Of a stretch of DNA of 14,997 bases, positions 1 to 5,935 are shown in pieces (the stretch's first letter is position 1; every line of letters begins with the position of its first letter). Under the pieces are notes generated by a model. The model did not search any database and was not told where the DNA came from. It saw nothing but the letters and a program-made list of their open reading frames with translations. A program made the position numbers and the translations under genes. The DNA lies in assembly GCA_023427865.1 (NCBI GenBank), contig JAEYZV010000021.1, positions 1 to 14,997 of the forward strand, written 5' to 3'. This DNA comes from Acidobacteriota bacterium. Its GTDB lineage: Bacteria; Acidobacteriota; Vicinamibacteria; Vicinamibacterales; Vicinamibacteraceae.

Positions 1-383
1 GTGCCGGGCCGGTCGTGACGTTCCTGAGCTTCGGCTTCAAGCACGGCGTGCCGCTCGATGCCGACCACGTGTTCGACGCGCGCTTCCTGCCCAACCCGCA
101 CTTCGTGCCGACGCTGCGCCCGCACACGGGACGCGACGCGCCGGTGCGTGAGTTCCTCGAGCAGTACGAGGACTACGCCACGTTCCTTGCGCGCGTCGGC
201 GACCTGCTCGCGTTCCTGCTGCCGCGGTATGCGGCCGAGGGCAAGAGCTACGTGACCGTGGCAATCGGGTGCACCGGCGGCAAGCACCGGTCGGTGGCCA
301 TCGCCGAGGAACTGAAGCGGCGCATGGCCGGCGTCGGCGGCATCCGTCTCCGCGTCCGCCATCGCGATATTGCACAGGAGTGA
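1..383 (+). CDS. rapZ: RapZ, C-terminal part (5' end outside window)
   Basis: This is the C-terminal 126 residues of the RNase adapter/nucleotide-binding protein RapZ (YvcJ family). The open frame runs back through position 3 without a stop, so the gene begins upstream; a GTG at 15 lies inside the protein and is not its start. Family hallmarks are SFGFKHG near the left edge, DADHVFDARFLPNPH, a TGRDAPV segment and AIGCTGGKHRSVAIAEEL. In Escherichia coli this domain senses glucosamine-6-phosphate and binds small RNAs, delivering GlmZ to RNase E. The C-terminal tail here (RHRDIAQE) lacks the lysine/arginine-rich end used for RNA contact in enterobacteria, so an RNA-adapter role is uncertain. In many Gram-negative bacteria the gene lies between hprK and PTS genes, and the EIIA, HPr and EI genes downstream fit that arrangement. 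Family assignment is very secure; function in this organism is inferred. Confidence 0.95.
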   Translation, partial: AGPVVTFLSFGFKHGVPLDADHVFDARFLPNPHFVPTLRPHTGRDAPVREFLEQYEDYATFLARVGDLLAFLLPRYAAEGKSYVTVAIGCTGGKHRSVAIAEELKRRMAGVGGIRLRVRHRDIAQE

Positions 384-387
384 AGAT

Positions 388-417
388 CCGGGCGCCGGGC
401 GCCGGGTTCCGGGGGCG
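388..417. repeat. short degenerate CGCCGGG-type direct repeat
   Basis: Immediately after the rapZ stop, the GGCGCCGG motif recurs with a period of about 8 bp (first copy at 391-398, an overlapping second at 398-405, then a degenerate TTCCGGGG). The rest of 418-560 has no open frame that looks coding and no other structure that I can see. The run could form several alternative hairpins because GGCGCC is itself palindromic. It may contribute to termination after rapZ, but there is no U-tract. Confidence 0.4.
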
Positions 418-564
418 CGTGGTTCGGTAGCCGGTTCGGGGGCGGCGTCGGGACAGGGATCGAGGCATACGGGACCGCTGTCGCAGCTGAGCCTGGCGCG
501 CCCAGTCGCATGGCTGGTTGTAGGCTGGAGACGCAGCGGCGGGCGGCGTATGGCGGCGCCGCAC

Positions 565-702
565 TGGTAGGCCGGCCGTCCCGGATTGGTAGGGCCGACG
601 GTCCCGGATTGGTAGGACCGACCGTCCCCGGATTGGTAGCGCCGGCCGTCCCGGATTGGTAGGGCCGGCTGTCCCGGATTGGTAGGGCCGGCTGTCCCAG
701 CC
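565..702 (+). repeat. about six tandem copies of a 23-bp GC-rich repeat
   Basis: Units begin TGGTAGG and end CCCGGAT: 565-586, 587-609, 610-633, 634-656, 657-679, and a last divergent copy from 680. Unit length is 22-24 bp. The consensus is close to TGGTAGGGCCGGCYGTCCC plus GGAT, with a few substitutions per copy. There are no unique spacers, so this is a tandem repeat and not a CRISPR array. The array ends about 40 bp upstream of the EIIA start codon. The same family occurs in the opposite orientation at 12496-12545 inside a coding region, which marks it as dispersed rather than purely local. Confidence 0.85.
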
Positions 703-708
703 GGGCCC
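685..708 (+). other. hairpin at the end of the repeat array, upstream of EIIA
   Basis: The last repeat copy runs into a clear inverted repeat. CCGGCT at 688-693 pairs with AGCCGG at 699-704 across a five-base loop (GTCCC), and GGG at 685-687 can pair with CCC at 706-708 with one bulged G. It lies 33-56 bp upstream of the EIIA ATG, so it would be in the leader if transcription starts upstream. There is no T-run after it, so a classical intrinsic terminator is not supported. It could be a REP-like element or a structure that stabilises mRNA. Confidence 0.55.
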
Positions 709-740
709 AGGAACACGGTGAACCGCAGGCAGGTCGATAC

Positions 741-1175
741 ATGGCAGACACCGATCAGCAGCGGCTCGGCGTCGTGGTGGTGACGCATGGCCAACTCGCG
801 AACGAACTCGTCAACGCGGCGGAGATGATCGCCGGCGAGCTCATGCGCTTCGAGGCCGTGTCGCTCGGGTGGCACGACGACCCGAATGCGGCGCGCGACC
901 AGATCGCGGCGGCGATCGCGCGCGTGGACGACGGGGCCGGCGTGCTCGTGCTCACCGACATGTTCGGCGGCACCCCGAGCAACCTCGGGATCACGTTCCT
1001 CGAAGACGACAAGGTCGAGGTGATCACCGGGGTCAACCTGCCGATGCTCGTGAAGCTGGCCAATCTCGATCGGACCAACGCCGGACTGCTCGGCATCGCG
1101 CGGCAGATTCGCGAGCACGCACGCGAGGCCATCCGGGTGGCGTCGGACCTGATGCGGCCCGACGTCGGGTCGTAA
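741..1175 (+). CDS. PTS EIIA component, mannose/sorbose family
   Basis: This 144-residue protein matches a stand-alone EIIA domain of the mannose-type PTS. It receives phosphate from HPr on a histidine near the first strand, here His16 in VVVTHGQLA, and shows the conserved LTDMFGGTPSNL segment at about residues 71-82. Length is normal for a single-domain EIIA; the EIIB domain that is fused in E. coli ManX is absent. The ATG at 741 is preceded by AGG at 731-733 with about 7 nt spacing. The HPr gene starts 4 bp after its stop codon. With no EIIB, EIIC or EIID in the window, it probably has a regulatory rather than a transport function, as proposed for similar hprK/rapZ-linked clusters in other Gram-negative bacteria. 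Family assignment is very secure; targets are unknown. Confidence 0.93.
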   Translation: MADTDQQRLGVVVVTHGQLANELVNAAEMIAGELMRFEAVSLGWHDDPNAARDQIAAAIARVDDGAGVLVLTDMFGGTPSNLGITFLEDDKVEVITGVNLPMLVKLANLDRTNAGLLGIARQIREHAREAIRVASDLMRPDVGS

Positions 1176-1179
1176 GCGG

Positions 1180-1446
1180 ATGGTGACGCGTGAGGCGACG
1201 ATCGTGAACCCGCTGGGGCTGCACGCGCGCGCCGCGGCGAAGTTCGTGCGCCTCGCCTCGCAGTTCAGCGGCACCGTGCGGGTCGCCAAGGGGGCGCGCG
1301 AGCTCGATGGCAAGAGCATCCTCGGCCTGCTGCTGCTCGGCGCCGCGCGGGGATCGACGATCGTGATCAAGGTCGATGGCCCGGACGCGGAAGCCGCGGC
1401 CAACGCCCTGGCAGCGCTGGTTGCCGACGGATTCGGAGAACTCTGA
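1180..1446 (+). CDS. ptsH: Phosphocarrier protein HPr
   Basis: This 88-residue protein is the HPr phosphocarrier that shuttles phosphate from Enzyme I to EIIA proteins in the cytoplasm. The active site is NPLGLHARAA, with His15 as phospho-acceptor and Arg17 as its stabilising partner. The regulatory site is DGKSILGLLLLG with Ser46 conserved, the residue phosphorylated by HPr kinase/phosphorylase in organisms that have HprK. This fits the usual presence of hprK upstream of rapZ, although hprK is not in this window. The gene starts 4 bp after the EIIA stop and its own stop is 1 bp before the preferred ptsI start, so the three are almost certainly co-transcribed. An alternative GTG start one codon downstream would make little difference. 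Confidence 0.95.
   Translation: MVTREATIVNPLGLHARAAAKFVRLASQFSGTVRVAKGARELDGKSILGLLLLGAARGSTIVIKVDGPDAEAAANALAALVADGFGEL
1435..1440 (+). promoter_or_regulatory. ribosome binding site deciding the ptsI start
   Basis: GGAGAA lies inside the last codons of ptsH. It sits 9 nt upstream of a GTG at 1448 (counting from GGAG) and about 15 nt upstream of an ATG at 1454. The spacing favours the GTG, which begins the protein MLMLTGVAVAPG just before the conserved N-terminal strand of Enzyme I. Confidence 0.55.
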
Positions 1447-1447
1447 C

Positions 1448-3139
1448 GTGTTGATGCTCACTGGAGTGGCCGTGGCGCCTGGCGAGGCGGTGGGCCCGGC
1501 CGTGGTCGTGCGGCTGCGCGCGCACGACGTGCGCTACCGCATCGCAGACGAGGGCGTCGGCCGGGAACAGGCGCGACTGGCCGAGGCGTGCGACACGACG
1601 CGGGCACAACTCGAGGAGATCCGCGACCGCACGCGACACGTGCTCGGCACCGAGCTGGCCGGCATGTTCGACGTGCAGATCCTCATGCTCGCCGACCCGC
1701 TGCTGCGCGAGCGCGCCGACGCGCTGATTCGCTCACGCCGCGTCAACGCGGAATGGGCCGTGGTCGAGGCAGGCGAGGAGTTGATGCAGCGCCTGCGCGC
1801 CATCGACGACCCGTACCTGCAGGAGCGCCACGGCGACCTCAGCGACGTGCTCGGCCGGGTGCGGGGGAACCTCCAGCGAGACGACAGCGACGCCGGCTGG
1901 CTGAACGCGCAACTGGCGCGCTTCGAGGACCCGTGCGTGTTCGTGGCCGACGACCTGCCGATCTCGGTCGCCGCGCAGCTCGACTGGTCGCGGCTGGCGG
2001 CCCTGGCCACCGACGCCGGGACGCGCACCGCGCACACCGCCATCATGGCGCGCTCCATGGGCGTGCCGGCCGTCGTCGGCCTGCAGGAGGCGACACGGAT
2101 GGTGCCGCCGGGCGCGACCCTCCTCGTGGACGGCACGGCAGGCGTGATCGCGATCGATCCGCCTGCACCCGTCATCGCCGCGGCGCGGCTGCGCCTGCGG
2201 CCCGCAGCGATCGCCCAGCGGCCCTCCATCTCCGGCCCCGCCGTCACCGCAGACGACGAGCCCGTCCGCCTGTTTGCCAACGTCGAGCGCCCGGAGGACG
2301 TGGCGTTCGCCCTGCGCGAGGGCGCAGAAGGACTTGGCCTCGTCCGCTCCGAGCTGCTGCTCGGCGCCCAGCCGATTGCCACGGTGAGCGAACAGGAGCA
2401 GGTCGAGGCCTATCGCGCGGTGATCGAGGCGGCCGGCGACCGTGAGGTGACGATCCGCACGTTCGACATCACCCCCGAGGAGGTCGGACTGCCGGAACTG
2501 TTCGACGTGGAGCCGAGGGAACGGCTCGGGATGAGGGGCGTGCGCCTCGGCCTCGCGCGCCCGGAACTGCTCGAACGCCAGTTGCGTGCCCTCGTGAAAG
2601 CGGGAGAGGGGCGGCGCCTTCGCGTGATGTTCCCGTTCGTGACCACCGCAGACGAACTCGTGCGGGTCACGGCCATGTTGCAGGGGCAGGCCGAGCGGCT
2701 CGGGCTGAAGGCGCCCCCGGCCGGCGTGATGGTCGAAGTGCCGGCCGCGGCGCTCGACGCCGCCCGCCTGGCGCGCCACGCCTCGTTCCTCAGCATCGGC
2801 ACCAACGACTTGACGCAGTACACGCTCGCGGCCGACCGCAGCGACGTGCGCGTCCAACATCTCTACGACCCGCGGCATCCCGCCGTGCTGAAGCTGATTC
2901 GCGCCGTCGCGCGCGGAGCACGCCGGCACGACCGTCGCGTGGCGGTGTGCGGTGAGATGGCCGCCGACAGCGGGCTGCTGCCGATCCTCGTCGGGCTGGG
3001 TCTGCGCGAGTTCAGCATGGCCGCCACGTCCCTGCGCCAGGCGCGCGAGGCCCTCCGGGACATGTCGATCGCGGAAGCACACGACGCGGCGCTGCGCGCG
3101 CTCTACGAAGGGGCAGCCACGCCGGCGCCGACGGGGTGA
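1448..3139 (+). CDS. ptsI: PTS Enzyme I (phosphoenolpyruvate-protein phosphotransferase)
   Basis: This cytoplasmic enzyme takes phosphate from PEP and passes it to HPr. The 563-residue length is normal for the family. The N-terminal half carries the phospho-histidine site RTAHTAIMARSMGVPAVVG (His196, codon 2033-2035). The C-terminal PEP-binding barrel keeps the expected residues: Arg300 (VRSELLL), Arg337 (IRTFD), Arg363 (GMRGVR), Glu430 (MVEVPAA), Asn453-Asp454 (IGTNDLTQYT), Arg464 (ADR) and the catalytic Cys501 (AVCGEMAAD). One deviation is that the usual GGDK loop after the IRTxD strand is replaced by TPEEVGLPELF. Frames open further upstream (to 1376) overlap ptsH and are not needed. A GTG at 1448, TTG at 1451 and ATG at 1454 are all in frame; 1448 has the best ribosome-site spacing. 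It is the last gene of the EIIA-HPr-EI operon. Confidence 0.95.
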   Translation: MLMLTGVAVAPGEAVGPAVVVRLRAHDVRYRIADEGVGREQARLAEACDTTRAQLEEIRDRTRHVLGTELAGMFDVQILMLADPLLRERADALIRSRRVNAEWAVVEAGEELMQRLRAIDDPYLQERHGDLSDVLGRVRGNLQRDDSDAGWLNAQLARFEDPCVFVADDLPISVAAQLDWSRLAALATDAGTRTAHTAIMARSMGVPAVVGLQEATRMVPPGATLLVDGTAGVIAIDPPAPVIAAARLRLRPAAIAQRPSISGPAVTADDEPVRLFANVERPEDVAFALREGAEGLGLVRSELLLGAQPIATVSEQEQVEAYRAVIEAAGDREVTIRTFDITPEEVGLPELFDVEPRERLGMRGVRLGLARPELLERQLRALVKAGEGRRLRVMFPFVTTADELVRVTAMLQGQAERLGLKAPPAGVMVEVPAAALDAARLARHASFLSIGTNDLTQYTLAADRSDVRVQHLYDPRHPAVLKLIRAVARGARRHDRRVAVCGEMAADSGLLPILVGLGLREFSMAATSLRQAREALRDMSIAEAHDAALRALYEGAATPAPTG

Positions 3140-3184
3140 GGTCGTTCCGGGCGACAGGTCCGACGCCTCGCCCAGGCCGTCCGC

Positions 3185-3222
3185 GGCTACGCCGAGCGGC
3201 GGTACGCGCTCGGCGTGCAGCC
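3185..3222. terminator. strong hairpin between convergent ptsI and araC-type gene
   Basis: A perfect 10-bp inverted repeat, ACGCCGAGCG (3189-3198) and CGCTCGGCGT (3207-3216), is separated by 8 nt. GGCT (3185-3188) and AGCC (3219-3222) can extend it past a two-base bulge. It begins about 45 bp after the ptsI stop and covers the stop codon and last codons of the convergent regulator, so its arms double as coding sequence. There is no U-tract on either strand. A bidirectional termination or 3'-end stabilising role is inferred from position. Confidence 0.6.
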
Positions 3223-4053
3223 AGCCAGGCGGTGAAACGCGGTCGCGAAGCTTTGCGACGACCCGAACCCAAGCTCCAGCGCAATCCGCGTGATGGAATC
3301 GCCAGAGCGCCGGAGCCGCTGCTTGGCCTCCTCGATCCTCACGCCCAGGAAGTACTCGGCCGGCGCCACCCCCGTCGCCTCCCTGAACCGCGCCGTGAAG
3401 TGCGAGGGCGAGAGGCCCGCCACGCGGGCGAAGTCGGGCACCTGCCAGTTGCGGTCGAGCTCGTCGTGCATCACCCGGAGCACGGGAGCGAGCCACTCCT
3501 CGGACCCACGCACCGGCCGGCTCCGGGACGCCCTGACGAGGTCGAGCAGGAGCGTCACGAGCGTGCATCTGCGAGCGATGGTCTCGAGCGGTCCGCCGGC
3601 GCCCGACTCGCCGAGCACCGCCTCGAGCCCGGCATGGCATCGGCGCGGCGCGCGGAAGTGCCGGGCGGGCAGGTGATTCAGCGCGCGGACGAGCGCCGCG
3701 GCGTCCGCGGACGGCAGGCCCAGGAAGTGGCCGCGAGCCCTGGCCGGCTGCAGGATCAGCCAATAGAGCACGCCGCGGTTCTCCGGGTCCGGTCCGGTGC
3801 TGTGCCACTCGCCCGGCATCGTGACCAGCACGTCGCCGCCCCGCAGCTGGTAGGGGCGTCCCTCGAGTTCATAGCTCTGGCTTCCGCGATGCAGGTAGCA
3901 GATCTCGATCATCCCCTGGTGGCGGTGCACCGGCAGAGGCGCGTGCAGACGCTTGTAGCGATACCGGCCGAGCACACGGGCGCCAGGCAGCCCCAGCCGA
4001 GCGAGGTCGAGGATTTCGCGCTCGGGCGTCCGCACCAGGTCCAGCGTCGTCAT
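3187..4053 (-). CDS. AraC-family transcriptional regulator with cupin sensor domain
   Basis: The protein has an N-terminal cupin-like ligand domain (HRHQGMIEICYLHRGSQSYE, then the GGDVLVTMPGEWHSTG turn) and a C-terminal pair of helix-turn-helix motifs. The first HTH is around VPDFARVAGLSPSHFTARF and the second around SITRIALELGFGSSQSFATA, followed by the family's closing TPSAYRR. Such proteins bind a sugar or related ligand in the cupin and activate nearby catabolic genes. It is divergent from the five-gene sugar locus starting at 4123, so control of that locus is the obvious inference. Two starts are possible: ATG at 4053 (288 residues, MTTLDLV, weak GGA about 11 nt upstream) and ATG at 4077 (296 residues, no visible ribosome site). 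I prefer 4053 because 4077 leaves only 45 bp for divergent promoters. Confidence 0.9.
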   Translation of the reverse strand: MTTLDLVRTPEREILDLARLGLPGARVLGRYRYKRLHAPLPVHRHQGMIEICYLHRGSQSYELEGRPYQLRGGDVLVTMPGEWHSTGPDPENRGVLYWLILQPARARGHFLGLPSADAAALVRALNHLPARHFRAPRRCHAGLEAVLGESGAGGPLETIARRCTLVTLLLDLVRASRSRPVRGSEEWLAPVLRVMHDELDRNWQVPDFARVAGLSPSHFTARFREATGVAPAEYFLGVRIEEAKQRLRRSGDSITRIALELGFGSSQSFATAFHRLAGCTPSAYRRSA

Positions 4054-4122
4054 GTGTGAAATCGTCCGGCCATACATCGTGAGAAGTCAAACGCGCATGG
4101 CGGCGTCAGAGTAGCGCCCATC
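4054..4122. promoter_or_regulatory. divergent intergenic region, AraC-type gene / sugar locus
   Basis: This short gap, between two genes that run away from each other, is less GC-rich than its surroundings and must hold the promoter(s) of at least one of them. I cannot identify convincing -35/-10 hexamers or a clear paired operator half-site, so the call rests on position only. Confidence 0.35.
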
Positions 4123-4875
4123 ATGGCGTTCGACTCGCGGTTCCTCGCCACCTTCAACGCGCTCGCCGCCCGATTCGAGCAGGAGCAGGCGGGGAACCTT
4201 GCGACGGCAGCCGGATGGATGGCCGATGCCGTGGAACAGGACCGCCTCATCTACCTGTTCGGCGGTGGCGGGCACACCTGCCTCGTGATGCAGGAACTGT
4301 TCTGGCGCGCCGGCGGCCTGGCGAACCTGTGCCCGATGATCGACTTCTCGATCCATCCGGTGACGCCCGCGTACATGTACCTGACGCACGAACGCATGCA
4401 CGGCGTCGGCAATGCGATGGTCGACTACCACGGCGTGAACGAGGGCGACGTCGTCCTCTGCTTCCACAGCTACGGCTTCAATCCGCCGACCATCGACTGC
4501 GCGCTCCGCGCCAGGGAGAAGGGCGCCCGTGTCGTGGGCATCTCGTCGAGCGAGTGGGATCGCCGCACACCGAAGGACTTCCCGCTCCGGCACCGCAGCG
4601 GCAAGCACCTGTTCGACATCGCCGACGTGTGCATCGAGGACTACGTGCCCTTCGGCGACACCGTGGTGCAGGTGGATGGCTTCGAGACGCCGATCAGCGG
4701 CATCTCGAGCACGATCGACTTCTACATCGCGCACCGGCTCGAGATCGAGTGCGTCAAGGCCTGCGTGGCGCGGGGGATCACCCCGCCCGTCTGGCGCAGC
4801 GCCAACGTGGAAGGGGGCGACGAGTACAACGCGGCGCTGCGCGCCCGGTACAACTCGCGCGTGAAGTTCCTGTAG
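4123..4875 (+). CDS. SIS-domain sugar isomerase-like protein (UPF0309-like)
   Basis: This 250-residue cytoplasmic protein resembles the UPF0309 group of SIS (sugar isomerase) domain proteins. After an N-terminal helix comes IYLFGGGGHTCLVMQELFWR and AGGLANLCPMID, corresponding to the phosphosugar-binding glycine-rich loop and the helix after it. A second sugar-binding segment, GDVVLCFHSYGFNPPTIDCA, is followed by GARVVGISSSEW. The conserved Glu in MQELFWRAGG is present. Proteins of this group are usually annotated as putative phosphosugar isomerases or binding proteins; the substrate is not established. It is the first gene of the locus, 22 bp before the GTG of the TIM-barrel gene, and no strong ribosome site is visible before its ATG. 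Family placement is good; the reaction is inferred only as far as phosphosugar handling. Confidence 0.75.
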   Translation: MAFDSRFLATFNALAARFEQEQAGNLATAAGWMADAVEQDRLIYLFGGGGHTCLVMQELFWRAGGLANLCPMIDFSIHPVTPAYMYLTHERMHGVGNAMVDYHGVNEGDVVLCFHSYGFNPPTIDCALRAREKGARVVGISSSEWDRRTPKDFPLRHRSGKHLFDIADVCIEDYVPFGDTVVQVDGFETPISGISSTIDFYIAHRLEIECVKACVARGITPPVWRSANVEGGDEYNAALRARYNSRVKFL

Positions 4876-4885
4876 ATCGTCTTGC

Positions 4886-4890
4886 GGAGG
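4886..4890 (+). promoter_or_regulatory. ribosome binding site fixing a GTG start
   Basis: A perfect GGAGG, 7 nt upstream of the GTG at 4898, supports that non-ATG start for the TIM-barrel gene. It is the best Shine-Dalgarno sequence in this operon. Confidence 0.75.
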
Positions 4891-4897
4891 ACTCGTC

Positions 4898-5926
4898 GTG
4901 GCCGTCAGGGAAACGGGTGTCAGCTACTACGGCATCTCCTATCCGGAGCACGCGCGGCGTGACTTCGAGGAGATGAAGGCGCACAACTGCACGGCGGTGC
5001 TGCTTGCGCTCACCGAGTTCGACCTCTTCTTCTGGACCCGGAACATCCCGCGCGTCGTCGAAGAAGCGAAGAAGGCCGGGCTCACCGTGTACCTCAACAC
5101 CTGGGGCATCGGGAAGTTCTTCGGCGGGGAAGCGCCGAGCCGCTTCCTGCAGGAATGCCACCTGCACGACCGCCAATGGACTGCCGTCACGGGCGAGCCC
5201 CTGGCGGCGGCCTCGCCCTCGTCGCCCGCGTTCCGCGAGTACGTCTGGGAAATCGTCGATCGCCTCGCGCGCGAGTGCGACGCGGACGGCTTCTTCTGGG
5301 ACGAGCCGCACTACGCGATGCCGATCGACATGGTCGGGTACCAGAGCACTGCCGACTGGACGTGCCGCAGCCCGATCACGCAGGAGATCTTCCGGCGCCG
5401 GTACGGCTACGAGATGCCGAAGACGCTGACCGAGACCGTCCGCAAGTTCCGCCACGACCAGGCCAACGAACTGCTGTCGGAGGCGGGGCGCATCGCGAAG
5501 GCACGCAACACGAACCTGCGGATCACGCAGTGCAGCCTGCCGGCCGAGAACAACTACTACGTGTCGTACCAGCGCGGGTTCGACGACTGGGAGCGCATCG
5601 CCGCCAATCCGCTGTACGACATCTTCTCGACCTCGATCGTCACCAGCTACGACGTGCCGCTCGAGGTGCACCGCCGACTCGCCGAGAAGACGGTCGGCCT
5701 GGCGCGGCGCCACGGCAAGGTCCCGCAGCGCTGGATCATGAGCTACTTCGACAGCCCGCGCCCGATCACCGTCATCCGGGATATCGCCCGCGTGTACGCC
5801 GAGGCGGGTATCGAGTCGATCTTCTCGTGGACCTATCGGGCCGGGAAGGGCACCTTCCTCGAGGCGCCCGATCCCGACCTGGCGTGGGCGACGCTCGGCG
5901 AGGCGTACGCCGAGGTGCTGTCGTGA
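4898..5926 (+). CDS. uncharacterised TIM-barrel, glycoside-hydrolase-like protein
   Basis: This 342-residue protein has no signal peptide, so it is probably cytoplasmic. The alternation of hydrophobic strands and helices (TAVLLALTEFD, GLTVYLNTWGIG, ADGFFWDEPHYAM, NLRITQCS, DIFSTSIVTSYD, QRWIMSYFDSP, IESIFSWTYRA) is that of a (beta/alpha)8 barrel. The conserved-looking centre is DGFFWDEPH with Asp135 and Glu136. Acidic residues at a strand end are characteristic of glycoside hydrolase barrels, where they act as acid/base or nucleophile. Further polar aromatic strand ends (TWG, SWTYR) look like sugar-binding surfaces. I cannot assign a GH family. The start is the GTG after a perfect GGAGG, 22 bp after the SIS gene, and the next gene starts 9 bp downstream. 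A role in hydrolysing or rearranging an imported sugar derivative is inferred from neighbours; an epimerase/isomerase barrel is the main alternative. Confidence 0.8.
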   Translation: MAVRETGVSYYGISYPEHARRDFEEMKAHNCTAVLLALTEFDLFFWTRNIPRVVEEAKKAGLTVYLNTWGIGKFFGGEAPSRFLQECHLHDRQWTAVTGEPLAAASPSSPAFREYVWEIVDRLARECDADGFFWDEPHYAMPIDMVGYQSTADWTCRSPITQEIFRRRYGYEMPKTLTETVRKFRHDQANELLSEAGRIAKARNTNLRITQCSLPAENNYYVSYQRGFDDWERIAANPLYDIFSTSIVTSYDVPLEVHRRLAEKTVGLARRHGKVPQRWIMSYFDSPRPITVIRDIARVYAEAGIESIFSWTYRAGKGTFLEAPDPDLAWATLGEAYAEVLS

Positions 5927-5935
5927 AGGGATGTC

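Noticed and set aside
565..702. CRISPR array
   Set aside because: The 23-bp units follow each other directly with no unique spacers, and there is no cas gene in the window.
1733..3808. Long minus-strand open frame of 691 codons opposite ptsI and the regulator gene
   Set aside because: It covers the antisense of ptsI, whose protein is unmistakable, and runs out of frame through the AraC-type gene. The product is rich in Arg, Gly, Ala and His, as expected of a GC-rich shadow frame.
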